A stretch of DNA of 64,000 bases from Aspidapion aeneum (Eukaryota; Arthropoda; Insecta; Coleoptera; Brentidae): contig OY755044.1 in assembly GCA_963576565.1 (NCBI GenBank), positions 54,159,783 to 54,223,782 of the forward strand. The letters run 5' to 3'. Made by a program: the position numbers and the translations under genes. Below the pieces are notes generated by a model. The model did not search any database, was not told where the DNA came from, and saw nothing but the letters and a program-made list of their open reading frames with translations. Shown piece by piece: positions 41,162 through 53,420 of this stretch. The first letter of the stretch is position 1; every line of letters begins with the position of its first letter.

Positions 41162-43848
41162 ACCATGGATTTTTTGGTCATTGGCTGTGATGCTAAAATG
41201 ATATGCCGACACAAGGGATGTCAAAATGACGAGAATTTGACAGATGCTGACATTGCTATGCTCTTGTCAAAATATCAAAGTGCGGTAGAACGATCCAGAA
41301 TGAGTTTGACTGATAAAACAAGAGAATCTTACAGACTAGACCTAAATTTCAATTATTACTTTTTGGATTGGACTTAAAATTTGTTAAATATTTTGAAAAA
41401 TGGACTATTGAGCGTATGGAAACGCACTATTTGTGAGAAAAAAGACTAAGTAGCAATTTAGTATAAACGATTTAAAAAACATACGTGGAACTTTTTAAAA
41501 TTAACGCGGTTTAAATTAAATATGATGAACATAGCAAAATGTGACTAAAATCAGTGTTTTTTAAAGCAAATTAGGCTTTTTTAATTTTTTAAAAATGCAA
41601 CGAGAACAATAATTGTTAATTTCAAAATGCAATAGATAATAGACCGTTTCTAAAATACATCAATGGCTTATGCAGTTACGAACCGTATAAAATTTGTGAT
41701 AAAGGTTTTATTTAATATTTTCTAATTTGATAGTTTTAGTAAAATAATCAATGTCTTAAAGTCGGCTGGAAATAATGTACTTTATTTAAATTTATTTAAA
41801 ATTTAAGTTTAAAAATATATCAGAGAGAATTGAGAAGAGAATTTTACTTTTTGAAAACAGTAATTTAACTCGCTTAAAATGGCCGTAATAAACTAAAGAA
41901 GTGGCATAAAATTTAGTAAAAGGAAGTCCCTACATAAGCCACTTGAAGTATATATTCAGTAAGTTTTATTGTCTTTATTAAAAATGTATTACCTAATTTT
42001 AATGTTCGTGAGTAAGCAAGAGGTAAGTGAAAAAACACATCTTTCCCAAACTAACCACCCACCTTATCTCTATTCAAAACATAAAAATCAAGCCGAACTA
42101 TGACTACAGTTCTGGTAGATTACTAATTTGCTCAAAATTGTAAAATATTATCTATAATTTAATCCACCTCAAGATTTTCAAAAAAAAAATCCAAAAAGTA
42201 TGATCTTATATGTCTGTGGTATTTTGTCTGTGTTAGAGAAAATGTGAGTGATATTTTGTCAAAAAAAAAAAGGTTTCGGAAATAAGCTTACTATTGGTTT
42301 TTAAAAAAATCTAATATCATGCCTGCCTGAAAAAAAAATGTTTGTTAAATGTTATGTACCTAACTTTACAATAAGTATGGCAAAAATGCAAATGCTATTT
42401 TTGAAATTTTAGTTTAGCTAGGTTTTACTAGCTTTTATTTGATTTTTTTCTTTGTATTTGATCTAGATAGACTTTTTCGCTATCGCCTAAGCAAATAAAC
42501 GAAAGATGTGTTTTCCGATAAAAAGTTGACAATTGTTATTAATGAGATTTTTTTCCAAAATTGTATAAATTAACGACATACATTTTCATTTTGTTAAAAT
42601 ATTATATAGCCCACACGAAAAGCACATGCTTGATAGATAAACGAAACGATCGGGAAAAAACTGTTCAGCGACGCTTGATTTCGATAGGATTAATTGGGAA
42701 ACGTCGGTTATTAATAAAGTTACCGATCTGCGAATTTAACATTGTATAATGTGCATTTTTGAGCAATTAATTATTTTTTTGAAATTTTTTTAAATAATTT
42801 TCTGCTAAAGGAGGTCAACAAAAATTTATCTCAATATTTTAATAGTTTTATTTTTCCCCTAAATAAATGCTATAAAAATTTTGACCATCATTCTATTTTA
42901 AAAAATAATTTATAACAATTTCATTTTTTTGGCTTTATCACGTCTTTAAAACTTTCATTACATATTTCAAAAAAAATTATCCAGATCCGTATTTGCCTAA
43001 CTCATTTTTTCTGAAAAAAGGTTGTAATTAAAATTTTTTACAGAATTAAAAAACATTTTAAAATAAGTAAGATATATTGTTTATTAAATTATGACATTTT
43101 AAAAAATTTCTTATGTATTATGTTTAACACTAACTATATTTATTATTATTTAAGGTTCCCATTTAATCCAACTGAAAATAGTATCATTTAATCCCACTGA
43201 AAATAGGACACCCTCTACGCTTGATTTAAATAAGCGAACGACTTTTTGAGTTTTCATAGTTTATACACCAACGCAGATTTTAATAGGTAGGTACCAAAAA
43301 TTTTTGGTAGTCAATACAATGGTTTTTATGCCGTCCCGCTTTTTTAGTTGCTACTTTCCAATTTTGTATAAATTAAAATCGTATTTTAACACAATGAAAA
43401 GGTTTAGTTTGTTTAAAAAAAAATAGTGGCGTTTAAAACCAGAGATCATTCAACTTAACAGGATTTTCCACGGATCTAAAAAAAATTATATTTTCTTTTT
43501 AAAAAAATCTAACAAATAAGTCCTAGGTCAAACACAAATTTGTTCTAAAAATCATTTTGGGTATAGGGTAGATATATGTCACAGATTTGCAATCGATTAT
43601 TTGGGCTAGGCCATATTTTAATTTGTGTAAAATAAGGTAAGCCTCCACATCAAGAAGCGTTTTTTGATTTAATTTTTATTTTGTGGTAGCCTTTGTGTGT
43701 AGGTAAATTTTCCTGCATAATATTTTTCGACTTTTTTTAAAATGATTTATGATTTAATAAAATTAACAAGAATAAAAATTGAGAATATATCTTGTTTTTG
43801 CGCTTCGACAAACACTATATTTTTATAGTTTCTCTCTATCTCATTATA
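41162..43848. other. AT-rich stretch downstream of the Yippee-like gene, nothing recognised
   Basis: Only short frames. The frame at 41144-41377 (CDAKMICRHKGCQND) has no recognisable family and may be chance. No RNA gene seen. Confidence 0.4.
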
Positions 43849-43939
43849 CAGTACTGACCTAAATAGATACCGATTTCTGGTAAAAAGCCGTTTTGATAGG
43901 ACTTTTTTTGAGAATATTTGAGCTAAGTGACAGTGATGT

Positions 43940-44474
43940 CAAGCTAACCTAATGTCAAAAATTTGACATAACATCAAATTTTTTACATTATAAAGGGGGG
44001 CATGTAATACCTCTTTCGAAATGTATTTTGATTCTCTATACAACACAATTTAAATTTTTTGAATCGGTTTAGTTTTCTAGGAGATATTTTTTTTTCTTCG
44101 CGGTCTATTAAAAAATGTCAATTTCTTGTCAAGCAAAAAAAAATCAATTGATTTATTTTATCATAAATTGAATTTTTATGCTTCTATGTTATGTCAGAAC
44201 CTAAAAATAAGTTTACTAGGAAGGTATCAGATCCGTCATGGCTCCATGTATTTATGTTTAAATTTAAAATATCCAAAAAAGTTCCTATTTAAATTTTTTA
44301 ACTTATTTTTAGGTTCTATCATAACATATTTCCTAGGAAAGTTAACCGACTTTAAAAATTTGAAATGTGTTTTATAGAAAATCAAAATACCATTCGAAAG
44401 AGGTACTACATGCCCCCCCTTCCAATATTTTTTTTTTTAATGTTATGTCAAATTTTCGACATTAGGTTAGTTTG
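43940..44474. mobile_element. Foldback element with GGGGGGCATGTA arms
   Basis: Arms of about 100 bp run from CAAGCTAACCTAATGTC through TTGACATAACAT, GGGGGGCATGTA and ACCTCTTTCGAA to TATTTTGATT, mirrored at the right. An inner inverted pair (AACCTAAAAATAAGTTTACT and its near complement) makes the whole unit self-complementary. Confidence 0.65.
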
Positions 44475-44485
44475 AGATTACTATC

Positions 44486-44740
44486 TGGTGTTTTCTTCAG
44501 GATTGCAGAAACTACGTTGTTTTTGTTTACTGTTAGAATAGTTTTTTATATTAAAATATATAATTTTGCTTAAAAAACAGAGAAAAATACAAGACTTTTT
44601 TATAAAAACACATTTCGCTTCGCTTGTACTCTCCTCTCTCGTCCCATTGAGTCTCTTCGCGCCGACACTCTTTCTTTGCGCACAACGTTGCCGTTCGTTT
44701 AACAAATATTTCTTTGAATAGTTTTATCGATGTTTAACCA
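44486..44740. repeat. Direct repeat D, left copy
   Basis: About 255 bp, over 90% identical by eye to 47401-47663: TGGTGTTTTCTTCAGG, TTGTTTTTGTTTACTGTTAG, TTTCGCTTCGCTTGTACTCT, CTCGTCCCATTGAGTCTCTT, GTTGCCGTTCGTTTAAC. Could be ends of one element or a duplication. Confidence 0.7.
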
Positions 44741-44799
44741 TAAATGACAAAATACAGTTTTTCAACAAATCAAGCAGGAATGCTTTTATTTTATAAATG

Positions 44800-45951
44800 A
44801 CTTGGCAACACTAACATATTTCAGTCAATTGGTAAAACGCAGATATTTGTCACAGATCTACGTATTACACCATTTACAGTTTTTACGTCAATTCCTCACT
44901 ACTTGCTGTACATGCGCAAGAACTACTAAAGCCATTTCTAGGTTGATTTACCCTGTACTTAAATTCAAGTTTATTATCGTTTTTTGTAAATTCTAATTTT
45001 TCCAAAATTTCACAGCGTTTTTTCAAAAACTTTGTAATATCTTGTCAAGTAGGTAAATCACCTTCACATGAACAGGATTCCCAGTCCCTTTTTGTAATAC
45101 TGTTGAACTTATTGGAAACAATATAAATCCTTAAACGGTCCCACTCATCGGTTTTTTCACCCAATGACTTTAAAGAATGTAAATGTTTATTTACATTTTC
45201 GAGTAATTTTCTTAACCCTATGAGACTCAGAGGCCAGCGAAGGATATTCAAAAATTGCTCTGATATGAATGTGAATAATAATTTTTTTACATTCATATCT
45301 TTTAACTATTATATCCCAGGCCTTTTTATAATTTTGCATAGATAATTCAAGTGAACTTATTAGGTCCTTGGGATCTGGGCCTAAAGAATCTCTTAAATGC
45401 ATCAATTTTTGAATATCATTCAAAACAGGGTTCATATCTATAAGGGCTAAAAATGCCTCTTTATAATCTAACCACTCTGTATATTTACCCGAGAATGTCG
45501 GTTTGTTTATAGGGCGCAGAGACAATCCGGTGTATTGAGTTACGTGATTAGGCTGTTGTATTATAGAGGCGGAGGCAGCACCAATTTGAGATCCAGAATG
45601 AGATTCTACAGTTTGAAGAAAATTGTTAATAACGGATCTAAATTCGCCAATTATTTTATAAAATATAGCCTCAAACTCTTCCCTGACAGGGAGATCCTCA
45701 TTTTCTTCAATCAACTCAATCTCATCCTGTAATTCGGAAAATTTCTCAAACAGTGGCTCTAGCCTCTCTAACCTGGCCTGCATTTGATTAACTATATCAT
45801 TGTTTAAATTAACTTTATCTAGCTGTCTTAAAAATGTATCAGCCCTTGTCAAGCTACCCTTAGTATAGTACCCCTTTTTAATTTTAATTCCCTTGAATCC
45901 CCCATAATGCTCAAATAAAATAAATTGGTAAAAAAAAAATTTCACAGTCAC
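44800..45951 (-). pseudogene. BEL/Pao gag relic (third family)
   Basis: Minus-strand gag piece with an N-terminal coiled-coil-like part (QARLERLEPLFEKFSELQDE), a DUF1759-type region (KPTFSGKYTEWLDYKEAFLA, MHLRDSLGPDPKDL, AWDIIVKRYE) to about 45260, a frameshift, then ENVNKHLHSLKSLGEKTDEW to about 45050 and a further shifted piece (TKFLKKRCEILEKLE) to about 44950. No protease or reverse transcriptase follows. Its sequence differs from both other BEL elements here. The 5' end overlaps the foldback at 45917-46411. Confidence 0.85.
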
Positions 45952-46411
45952 AAGCTTTTATAAAATGCATTAAAAATTAAAAAATAATTTTCTAACATTC
46001 TAGTATTATCATAATAATAAAAGCGATGGCTGACTGATGGAAATTTTGACGATGTTAGCACGATAAGATATCCGTATCAATTAAATATCACTATTTGCAA
46101 GAATCAATCTAGCATAAAAACGCAGAGGTACCAAAGCCATCCAACCCGACCCAAGATACCCCAGCATTTCTTTGACATGTATGGCAATGGCATAGCATTG
46201 CGGCACATCAAACATATCTTTGATGACCTGCTATGTTGAATATTCTTTAAGTGTTTAGATCACAAAGTTAGATTAACTTATGCTTTGATTTGCGGCCATC
46301 GCTTTTATTATTATGATAATATTAAAATGTTAGAAAATTATTTTTTAATTTTTAGTGCATTTTGTAAAAGCTTGTGACTTAAATATTTTTTTTACCAATT
46401 TATTTTCTACT
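45917..46411. mobile_element. Foldback/TIR element with about 110-bp arms
   Basis: Arms run from AAATAAATTGGTAAAAAAA through AGTCACAAGCTTTTATAAAA, ATAATTTTCTAACATT and ATTATCATAATAATAAAAGC to GATGG, mirrored at 46312-46411. The unique centre has no long frame. Confidence 0.7.
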
Positions 46412-46544
46412 TTTAAGTCTCAGCTATCTACTCTATTAAACGAAAATATTTGTTCAATAACAGAACAGAAGAGTTTATTCTAGATTATAATGAAAACGCT
46501 GATCGTAAGTTGTTTGGAAACTCATTTTTCTATTGGGGGAAAGA

Positions 46545-47140
46545 GAGGGTGGGGGTAGAAGTAGAAATATATTTTTTGTTTGGACTGTATTGCCATCGGA
46601 CCAAATTTTATAAAAGTCATTTGAAGTGAAGTGTGTCAAAAACGCATTTTTCTATAGATGGGGCGGACCACTATATGTATACCAAATTTCATCCAAATTG
46701 GATAATGGGAAGGGTGTCAAAAACGCATTTTCTATGGAAGGGGGTGGGGGTAGGGGTGGGAGGATATTTTTTTTAATGTTGTATTATCATCGGACCACAA
46801 TGTGAATACCAAATTTCATCCAAATCGGATAATGGGAAGTGTGTCAAAAACTAATTTTTCTATAAAAGGGGGTGGGGGTAGGGATGGGAGGATATGTTTT
46901 CTTAATATTGTATTGTCATCGGATCCAAATCGGATAAAGGAAAGTGTGTCAAAAACAAATTTTTCTATGGAAGGGGGTGGGGGTAGGGGTGGGAGGATAT
47001 TTTTTTCTTAATGTTGTATTGTCATGGGACCACTATGTATGTACCTAATTTCATCCAAATCGGATAATGGGAAGTGTGTCAAAAACGCTTCACAAGATTT
47101 GATAGATAGTTAGTTAGATAGTTAGATAGTTAGACAGAAC
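46545..47140. repeat. Tandem repeat of about 110-130 bp ending in a TTAGATAG microsatellite
   Basis: Four to five units with GGGGGTGGGGGTAGG, TCATCGGACCAC, AATTTCATCCAAATCGGATA and GTGTGTCAAAAAC, closing with (TTAGATAG)n at about 47107-47136. The frame at 46802-47011 only translates the repeat. Confidence 0.7.
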
Positions 47141-47230
47141 ATCTGAAGCTAAATAAAAGCTTGTAAAAATACCTTTTTGTCTAGGGATTGATGGAATATA
47201 AAATAAGGTCAGAACAAAATATAAGTGGAA

Positions 47231-47427
47231 CTTACAGGATTCCTGAGGATACGCGTGGCACAAATAACTTTAAACAAACGCCCTTTGATTCGCCTCCTGG
47301 TTTCATAGAAATCTGTAGTTGTGAACCCACGTAACTTTTTGGCTTGTTCGTCCCTGAACTTCTTATAAAAAGCCGCTTCTGGCTCGATGGACCAAAAATA
47401 TGGTGTTTTCTTCAGGATTGCAGAAAC
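47231..47427 (-). other. Possible unrecognised exon
   Basis: Minus-strand frame after an AG at about 47428 (CATTGTAG): ILKKTPYFWSIEPEAAFYKK, FRDEQAKKLRGFTTTDFYET, RRRIKGRLFKVICATRILRN, then CCT-GTAAGT, a good donor. More balanced in composition than its surroundings and with a protein-like residue mix. The left direct repeat contains only the start of it. Function not recognised; it could be a transposase piece. Confidence 0.3.
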
Positions 47428-47663
47428 TACAATGTTTTTGTTTACTGTTAGAATACTTTTTTTATTTTAAAATATATAAATTTTGCTTAAAAAACAGAGA
47501 AAAATACAAGATTTTTTTATACCTTTCGCTTCGCTTGTACTCTCATCTCTCCTCTCTCGTCCCATTGAGTCTCTTCGCGCCGACACCCTTTGCACCCTTT
47601 GCGCACAATGTTGCCGTTCGTTTAACAAATATTTCTTTCAATAGTTTTATCGACGTTTAACCA
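47401..47663. repeat. Direct repeat D, right copy
   Basis: Second copy of the repeat at 44486-44740. It is joined on its right directly to the right terminal region of the composite element and on its left to the possible exon at 47231-47427. Confidence 0.7.
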
Positions 47664-49629
47664 CTATCACTTAGCTCAAATTGCCTCAAAAAAAGTCAAA
47701 AAGACTTTTTACCAGAAATTGATCTCTTCTTGTTCAAAAGTTAGAGGGGGGGGCTATTTAGGTCCGCCCTGTATACTTAATGAAATTGATAAATCTCAGA
47801 TTCGTTGAGAATTTTGTTAAGGTGCGTGATATTTGCTAAAAATTGTCTAAAATATACCTATAAATTACCATTGATTACATATTGACAGTTAGTTTGTAAG
47901 TTGATTGTATAGGACTCTTCACCTATTCTATTTTTGTATTTGAAATTCGTCTTGTATATTTAATGGTTTTGGCATATTTAAGATAAAAAAACAAGTATTA
48001 CAAAAACGTAAAAGGGTTTTTGGATTTTTCAAAAGGCCGCATAACGTTCCGAACACCATTGTAAGGCATCCTATTAATTGTTTTTACATTTATCGTAGAA
48101 AGACCAAATTAGCTTGTCTAACGAACTGTCACGATCAGCTGTTTTTCGATCCAAGATGGTTGCCATAGGACAAACAAAGCGTTTTCCCATAAGCCGCAAT
48201 GTTAACAAAAACGTAATTTTCAAAAAAAGTGAAACGATTTAATTTACAACAAAGATGCTGTTTTAAGTATTGATCCTTTGTACACATGGGAAATATGCGT
48301 TTTTCTTAAAAAAAAATCAATTAAAGCCAGTAAATCTTAAATAAAAGGGACAATGTTTTGTTCAAAAAGTCAGGTTAAGGTTATGTTTTTATTTACTTTT
48401 GTTTTTCTTAACTTTTTTCTAGTTTTTTACTCAGTTTGAATAATTATTATTAGTTTCTGTGCTGTTATGAATTGTGGCAGCTGGGGAGATCTTGATAATG
48501 TTAGTTTTGATGGAATGCCAAGTATTTTGACCTTAAAAAATCATCTTGATTTAAATGAACTAGGTATCAGCTCAAAGAAGGAAAAGAAAGTGGATAAGTG
48601 CTCTATTACCTGACTTAACAGAGGATAAATTGAAATATTCGAAAGTTTTTTGTCAGATTTGTTTTGGATAAATATGTAACTGCCATTTTGGCAACATTTT
48701 CTATTAGGATCTTTTTTGTGCTCGAGTGGACCTTTTGCAGATGTGTACCATAGAATTGTGTTAAACTGTAAGAAATACTTTACTATGATTTTTTTACTAT
48801 TCTAGGCAAGCAACTTTCAAAACTAGAATACAGCAATGATCCTGACTGGGTCTCTTCTGAATGGATTATTGTTTCAAAACGGTTGAAAAATTAAAAAAAA
48901 TATGGTTGAAAAAAGGGTCTAGAGAAGAAAGAAAAGGAAAACAATATGAGGTTAAAGTGTGGGTAATGAGCTGAACCAAATTTGTACACCACCCTACAGA
49001 AATCTTAAATAAACTCTTGGTAGTGTAGCGTCCTGTATAGTGTCCAGTGGAGTCCTGTATCATCAAAGTTTCTTTTTCTTTAATAAATATTTATTTTACA
49101 GACCTCAAAACAGTTTAGAATAAACTGGTGAATTTGACAATCTCCCTAACTCAAACCTCTTTTTATCTTAAACTATTTTGGTGCAAATTTTCCTTTATTT
49201 CCATGCTTTTTGACACCTGAAACTTGTTCACCGTAAAATTTGTATAGCATCTGACTGGACCTACTATGAGTCCTGTTGTGAAATTTCTACGGTACTGTTC
49301 TGAGCTTATTACCAAAAATAATTTTTTATGGCATCAAAAAATAGATGGAAAAAAAAAGTCATCTTTGTTGACTTTGATGACCACAAGAAAAACAAATAAG
49401 TTCTCTCAGATTTTTTTTTCAATTTCTCTCAAAAAAACTTGGGTCCTAATGGGTCATATGCTGTTACTCCCAATCGTAGAGTAGAGTATATATTTATTTG
49501 CATATAGATACATAATTGAGGAAATATTGTTACAAAAAAACAGTAATAAAAGTAATAGTAGTAATACAACAGCGAATATTGTACTATTGTAAAATTTGAA
49601 CAGTACTGTTGTGAACCATAGGTTTGACC

Positions 49630-50310
49630 GAGGGGTGAACAGCTAACCCAAAATGTGTACACCGATTGTGAAAATCCACAATCTTTTGCTAAGATTGTGA
49701 GGGATTGTGGCAAGATTGTGAAAGATTGTGAGGGATTGTGGCAAGATTGTGAGGGATTGTGAAGGATTGTGGTAAGATTGTGATGGATTGTGGTAAGATT
49801 GTGAAGGATTGTGAGGGATGGTGGAGGACTGTGCAGCGGCGTAGCGCGCCTAAAGGGGCGGGCTGGGCACCGTCCCATCAAAAATTCTGGCGACCAAAAA
49901 AAAAACAGAAAAAAAAAGGTCATCATGTCTATAGTTTCCTTTGCCGCCCTCTTCATTTACCGTTACCAGCCCTGCTGCTTAATAACCGAGGGGTGACCAG
50001 CTGACAGCTGAAATGTGTACGCCGATTGCGAAAATCCACAATCTTTTGTTAAGATTGTGAGGGAACCCCAAAATGTGTACGCCGATTGCGAAAATCCACA
50101 ATCTATTGCTAAAATTGTAAGGGATTGTGTAAAGATTGTGAGAGATTGTGAGAGATTCTGAAGGATTGTGTTAAGATTGTGAAGGATTGTGGTAAGATTG
50201 TGATGGATTGTGAGAGATTGTAACAGATTGTGGATGATTGGGAGGGATTGTGTAAAGATTGTGAAGGATTGTGAACAGATTGTGAGAAATGTGTACACCG
50301 ATTGTGAAGT
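49630..50310 (-). repeat. GATTGTG minisatellite with interspersed hairpin blocks
   Basis: Irregular array of GATTGTGAGG, GATTGTGGTAA and related 9-11 bp units, interrupted three to four times by a block reading AATGTGTAC(A/G)CCGATTG(T/C)G then AAAATCCACAATC, where CACAATC pairs with GATTGTG. Two copies of CCGAGGGGTGA(A/C)CAGCT also occur. The CAGCGGCGTAGCGCGCC segment at about 49835-49978 looks like an insertion. Overlapping frames on the minus strand (HNPSQSLTI repeats) are repeat translations. Confidence 0.8.
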
Positions 50311-50885
50311 ACAGTGTGTGAGGCCAATGACAAGGAAAAACTGTATTTTAATTTTGCAAGTTTTTTTTTAATATTATGTTTACTTATATTTTTTTAAATA
50401 AACATATTTTGTAAAGTACTTATTAGAAGTTTGCTTGACCAACCTCGGTTGGAACTCATATGTGTATATTGATCTGTTGGACTGACCTACCTATAAGTTG
50501 TGCCTCTTTTTCATGTCACTACTGGAGGGTTAACACAATTAAACTTTGTCTAAACCGAAAAATCATAGTGAAATATTTTTCACAGTTTAATGCTATAGAA
50601 GGCCTATTACTTAGCAAAAGGTTTAGTCAAGTACAACAAAAGATCCTAATAGAAAACCTGAATCTGATGAGAAAAGTTTAGTCTATTTCAATTTCGTCTC
50701 TGTTAAGTGAGCCTTGAAGTGGGCTCTTTGAATATAACTACTTATCCACTTCCCCCTACCTTGGGCTGATAGTTCATTGATTCATTGGTCAAAAAACTTC
50801 AAATTCAATGAAAACTAACATTATCATTACTTCCTCCGCTGCCACAATTCACAACAGCAAAAAAACTTGACATAATAATCAGTGG

Positions 50886-51082
50886 TGCACCCAGAAATAT
50901 GTCTTGGGTGGACCCGAAAACTTTGGGGGCCCGATATCTTTGGGGGGCCCCAGAGGTCCCATGATGTTGTACGTTATGCTATTTTTTCTGTTTATTCATG
51001 AAATATATGGAAAATATCTAAAAAATATGTGGTTTGGGGGGTCCAGGCCCCTAGCCCCCCGCCCCCTTGGTGCGCCTATGTA
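50886..51082. mobile_element. hAT-like MITE in the right arm of locus Y
   Basis: Starts near CAGTGGTGCACCCAG and ends GGTGCGCCTATG, with TAATAAT on both sides. The left arm of locus Y carries TAATAATAATTATTC without the insertion (about 48437-48451 on the complement), an empty site. Many G and C runs; no transposase. Borders good to a few bases. Confidence 0.65.
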
Positions 51083-51733
51083 ATAATTCAAAATAAGTTA
51101 AAAAACTAGAAAAAAAAAACAAAATAAACAAAAACATAACCTACTTTTTTAAGAATACATGGTCCCATTTATTTCAGATTTTCTCGCTTTAGTTTAATAT
51201 TTTTAAGAAAAACGCATTTTTTCCATATGCACAAAGGATCCGTTCTTAAAACTGATTAATTTTTGAGACTGAAGCTCTTGTCGTTTTTGTGAAATTTACG
51301 TTTTTGTTAACATTACGGCTTATGGGAAATCGGTTTGTTTGTCCTATGGAAGACATCTTGGATTTGATCATATGTTTTGTTAGACAGCCCTATTAGAGAT
51401 ATTTTTTCCTATCCTAACAGTTTTTATTTGGTTAATTTTTTATACGAGGAATACATGTTAATAAGTTAAGTTCATTATTTGAAATAGAATATAATTTGTG
51501 TTTTATTATATTTGTTTTTTTTCTTCCTGGTTCTAAAAATGCCCACCTTGCTATATTTAGGACCATTATCAAAGAAAATTATAAAATATCGGTTTTCAGT
51601 ATGATGGTGTATTCCTCGTATACTGGGTGACAATTTAAAAACTGTCAAAATATAAAAAAATGGTGATTTTATCACACATTCAATTTTTATTTTGGTATTC
51701 TGCAATAATATTATTGATAATTTTTAAAAAAAG

Positions 51734-52948
51734 TGTACCGTCAAACGGGGTGAATCAGGACAGCGGGGTCAATCAGACAAAACCTGGTTTTTACTATTTA
51801 AATGGCCCCTGTATCTCAAGGTCAATGTTTTTACGTTTAATAATATTCAAAACTGATAGGCGATATCTTAAGGCCGCTTGACATGGTGCAAATGCATGAA
51901 ATTTTGCCCAGGTGCATGCGCAGTACAAATCCAGCTGATTGTTGCAGGCAATCCATTTTTATCGGTCCGGTGCCATTTTTTTGCATGCAAACTGTACTTG
52001 CTTGCAAACTGGGGAATTTTTACCTAGATTCTGGGGAATCAATACATGGCCATGCACTATGTCAAACGAAAAGAAGATTTTTTGCAGGCAAAAATTTGAC
52101 CGAAATTTTTTGCTTGCAAATATTTGCAGAATGTCATGCACCATGTCAAGCGGCCTTTAGTGAACGCGTTTCTGCAAGTCGCCGGCCAGTTCGCTTTAGC
52201 CTTTTCAATGGAGCAACACGCAAAAAACTAACAAAATTTTTGCGGTTTTTTGTTCAGAGAAAAACTTTGCTTAAAAACTACCCTTCTAATTGTCCCAGAA
52301 GACTGAAAATTGGTAAGATGATAGCCTTAAGTGTTTTGTAGACGGTGTGAAAAAAAGAATCAAATTAAAAAAAAGTTTTTTTTTCAGAATTTTTTTTTTA
52401 AATGTGCTTTTTAGGATTCCCGAAAAAGTGCTGCCAAAGGGCATATTTAAATCAATAATTTTAAGAAGAATATTTAAGTTTAGTTTTGTTCGAGTTTTTT
52501 ATCTATTTTTATTTAAATCTGGTTTTAGTTGAACTGTTCAGCTCGTTACCTACCTAGTTTATTTGAGATTTATTGTATTTTTTAAGTTTTATGATTAAAC
52601 CTCGTTTTCTGGCTTATTTTTAAAGTTTTTTTTTCCGGTATTTTTTGCAAAATAATTTTTTTAACCTTCTCCATTCCAGTTGACCCCATTACAGGGGCTA
52701 ATCGAGCCTTAACACTAAAAAAAATGGGGTGTCCCGATTGACCCCATATGCGGGGTCAATCGGGACACCCACTAAAAAAAAAATATAAAATCACCTGTCA
52801 AAGTGACAGATATGTGTGACATGTCATTTTAAAGCTCCAACGGTAAGCTATCATTTGGCGGTGGTTTGAAGTCTATAGTTTTTTTAGAAAAAAAGTTATT
52901 TTGAAAAATATCTGAAAATCGTCCCGATTCGCCCCGTTTGACGGTACA
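51734..52948. mobile_element. TIR element GTACCGTCAAACGGGG with internal palindrome
   Basis: Ends TGTACCGTCAAACGGGGTGA and, as complement, TGTACCGTCAAACGGGGCGA. A perfect palindrome at about 52730-52772 (GGTGTCCCGATTGACCCC and its complement around a few bases) repeats the theme of the ends. TA within the end could be the target duplication. A Harbinger-like MITE is nested at 51871-52156. Frames across it are not supported as genes. Confidence 0.7.
51871..52156. mobile_element. Harbinger-like MITE, 286 bp, nested
   Basis: Ends AGGCCGCTTGACATGGTGCA on both sides (perfect 20 bp inverted), flanked by TTA at 51868-51870 and 52157-52159. Interior rich in TTGCAGGCAA/TTTGCTTGCAA-type motifs. No transposase. 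Confidence 0.8.
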
Positions 52949-53420
52949 TGGCAGACAAATAGTTCACAAGATACTTATTTGCCCAAAACCGATAAAGCTG
53001 GTAACGTTTTTGTAAGACAAACAAAATTTAAAAACATGATCTCGATAATCGATTTATTTTGTAGTTCAATATTATAGCGATATTGTATTATGGCGATTAT
53101 TGATAAGAAAATTATATCTATAAATATGTTTTTATCAATATGTTGTTTAATATTTTAGAAGAGAAGTTTTATTTTTTAAATTTTTTCGTTCCTATACTTC
53201 GCCCCTCTCTAATTTGGAATTATTCTTTATGTTTTTGATTAAAAAACATGGCACTGTTCATTCTTGTATATAAAATCATTGGTTGTCGTTCATTAGCGTC
53301 TAAAAGTTTTAACACACTAAGGTGATCCCGCATGTTGGTGGGGAATTACGCATAAATCTGATGACCAGTGGGAACGAAAAATTAAAATAAAATCAGTTGC
53401 ATAGCTTGGTCAAGTGAATA

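Larger units (their letters stand above)
43849..47771. mobile_element. Composite TIR element of Tc1/mariner type with TA flanks
   Basis: Ends CAGTACTGACCTAAATAG and, as complement, CAGGGCGGACCTAAATAG, each with TA outside. Similarity continues about 95 bp inward (TTTCTGGTAAAAAG, GACTTTTTTTGAG, TTTGAGCTAAGTGA). Inside: a foldback (43940-44474), two direct repeats (44486-44740 and 47401-47663), a BEL gag relic, a second foldback (45917-46411), a tandem array and a possible exon at 47231-47427. No transposase identified. Confidence 0.45.
48115..51390. repeat. Inverted-repeat locus Y around a GATTGTG minisatellite
   Basis: Left arm 48115-48840 and right arm about 50450-51390 are diverged inverse copies. 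Shared blocks include CATAGGACAAACAAA, CCCATAAGCCG.AATGTTAAC, AATTGTGGCAGC, GATAATGTTAGTTTT, AGTGGATAAGT and TTCTATTAGGATCTTTT. A short coding-like piece near 48470 (MNCGSWGDLDNVSFDGMP) recurs, altered, in the other arm; family unknown. The right arm has an extra hAT-like insertion (50886-51082). The centre is occupied by the minisatellite. Confidence 0.7.

Noticed and set aside
41144..41377. 77-codon frame MTHWNKTMDFLVIGCDAKM
   Set aside because: Overlaps the presumed 3' UTR of the Yippee-like gene, is short, and has no recognisable similarity or splice context.
49429..50333. Minus-strand frames with HNPSQSLTI repeats
   Set aside because: Translations of the GATTGTG minisatellite.
51883..52341. 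152-codon frame with several Cys residues
   Set aside because: Spans the nested Harbinger-like MITE and crosses its border; its content is repeat sequence.
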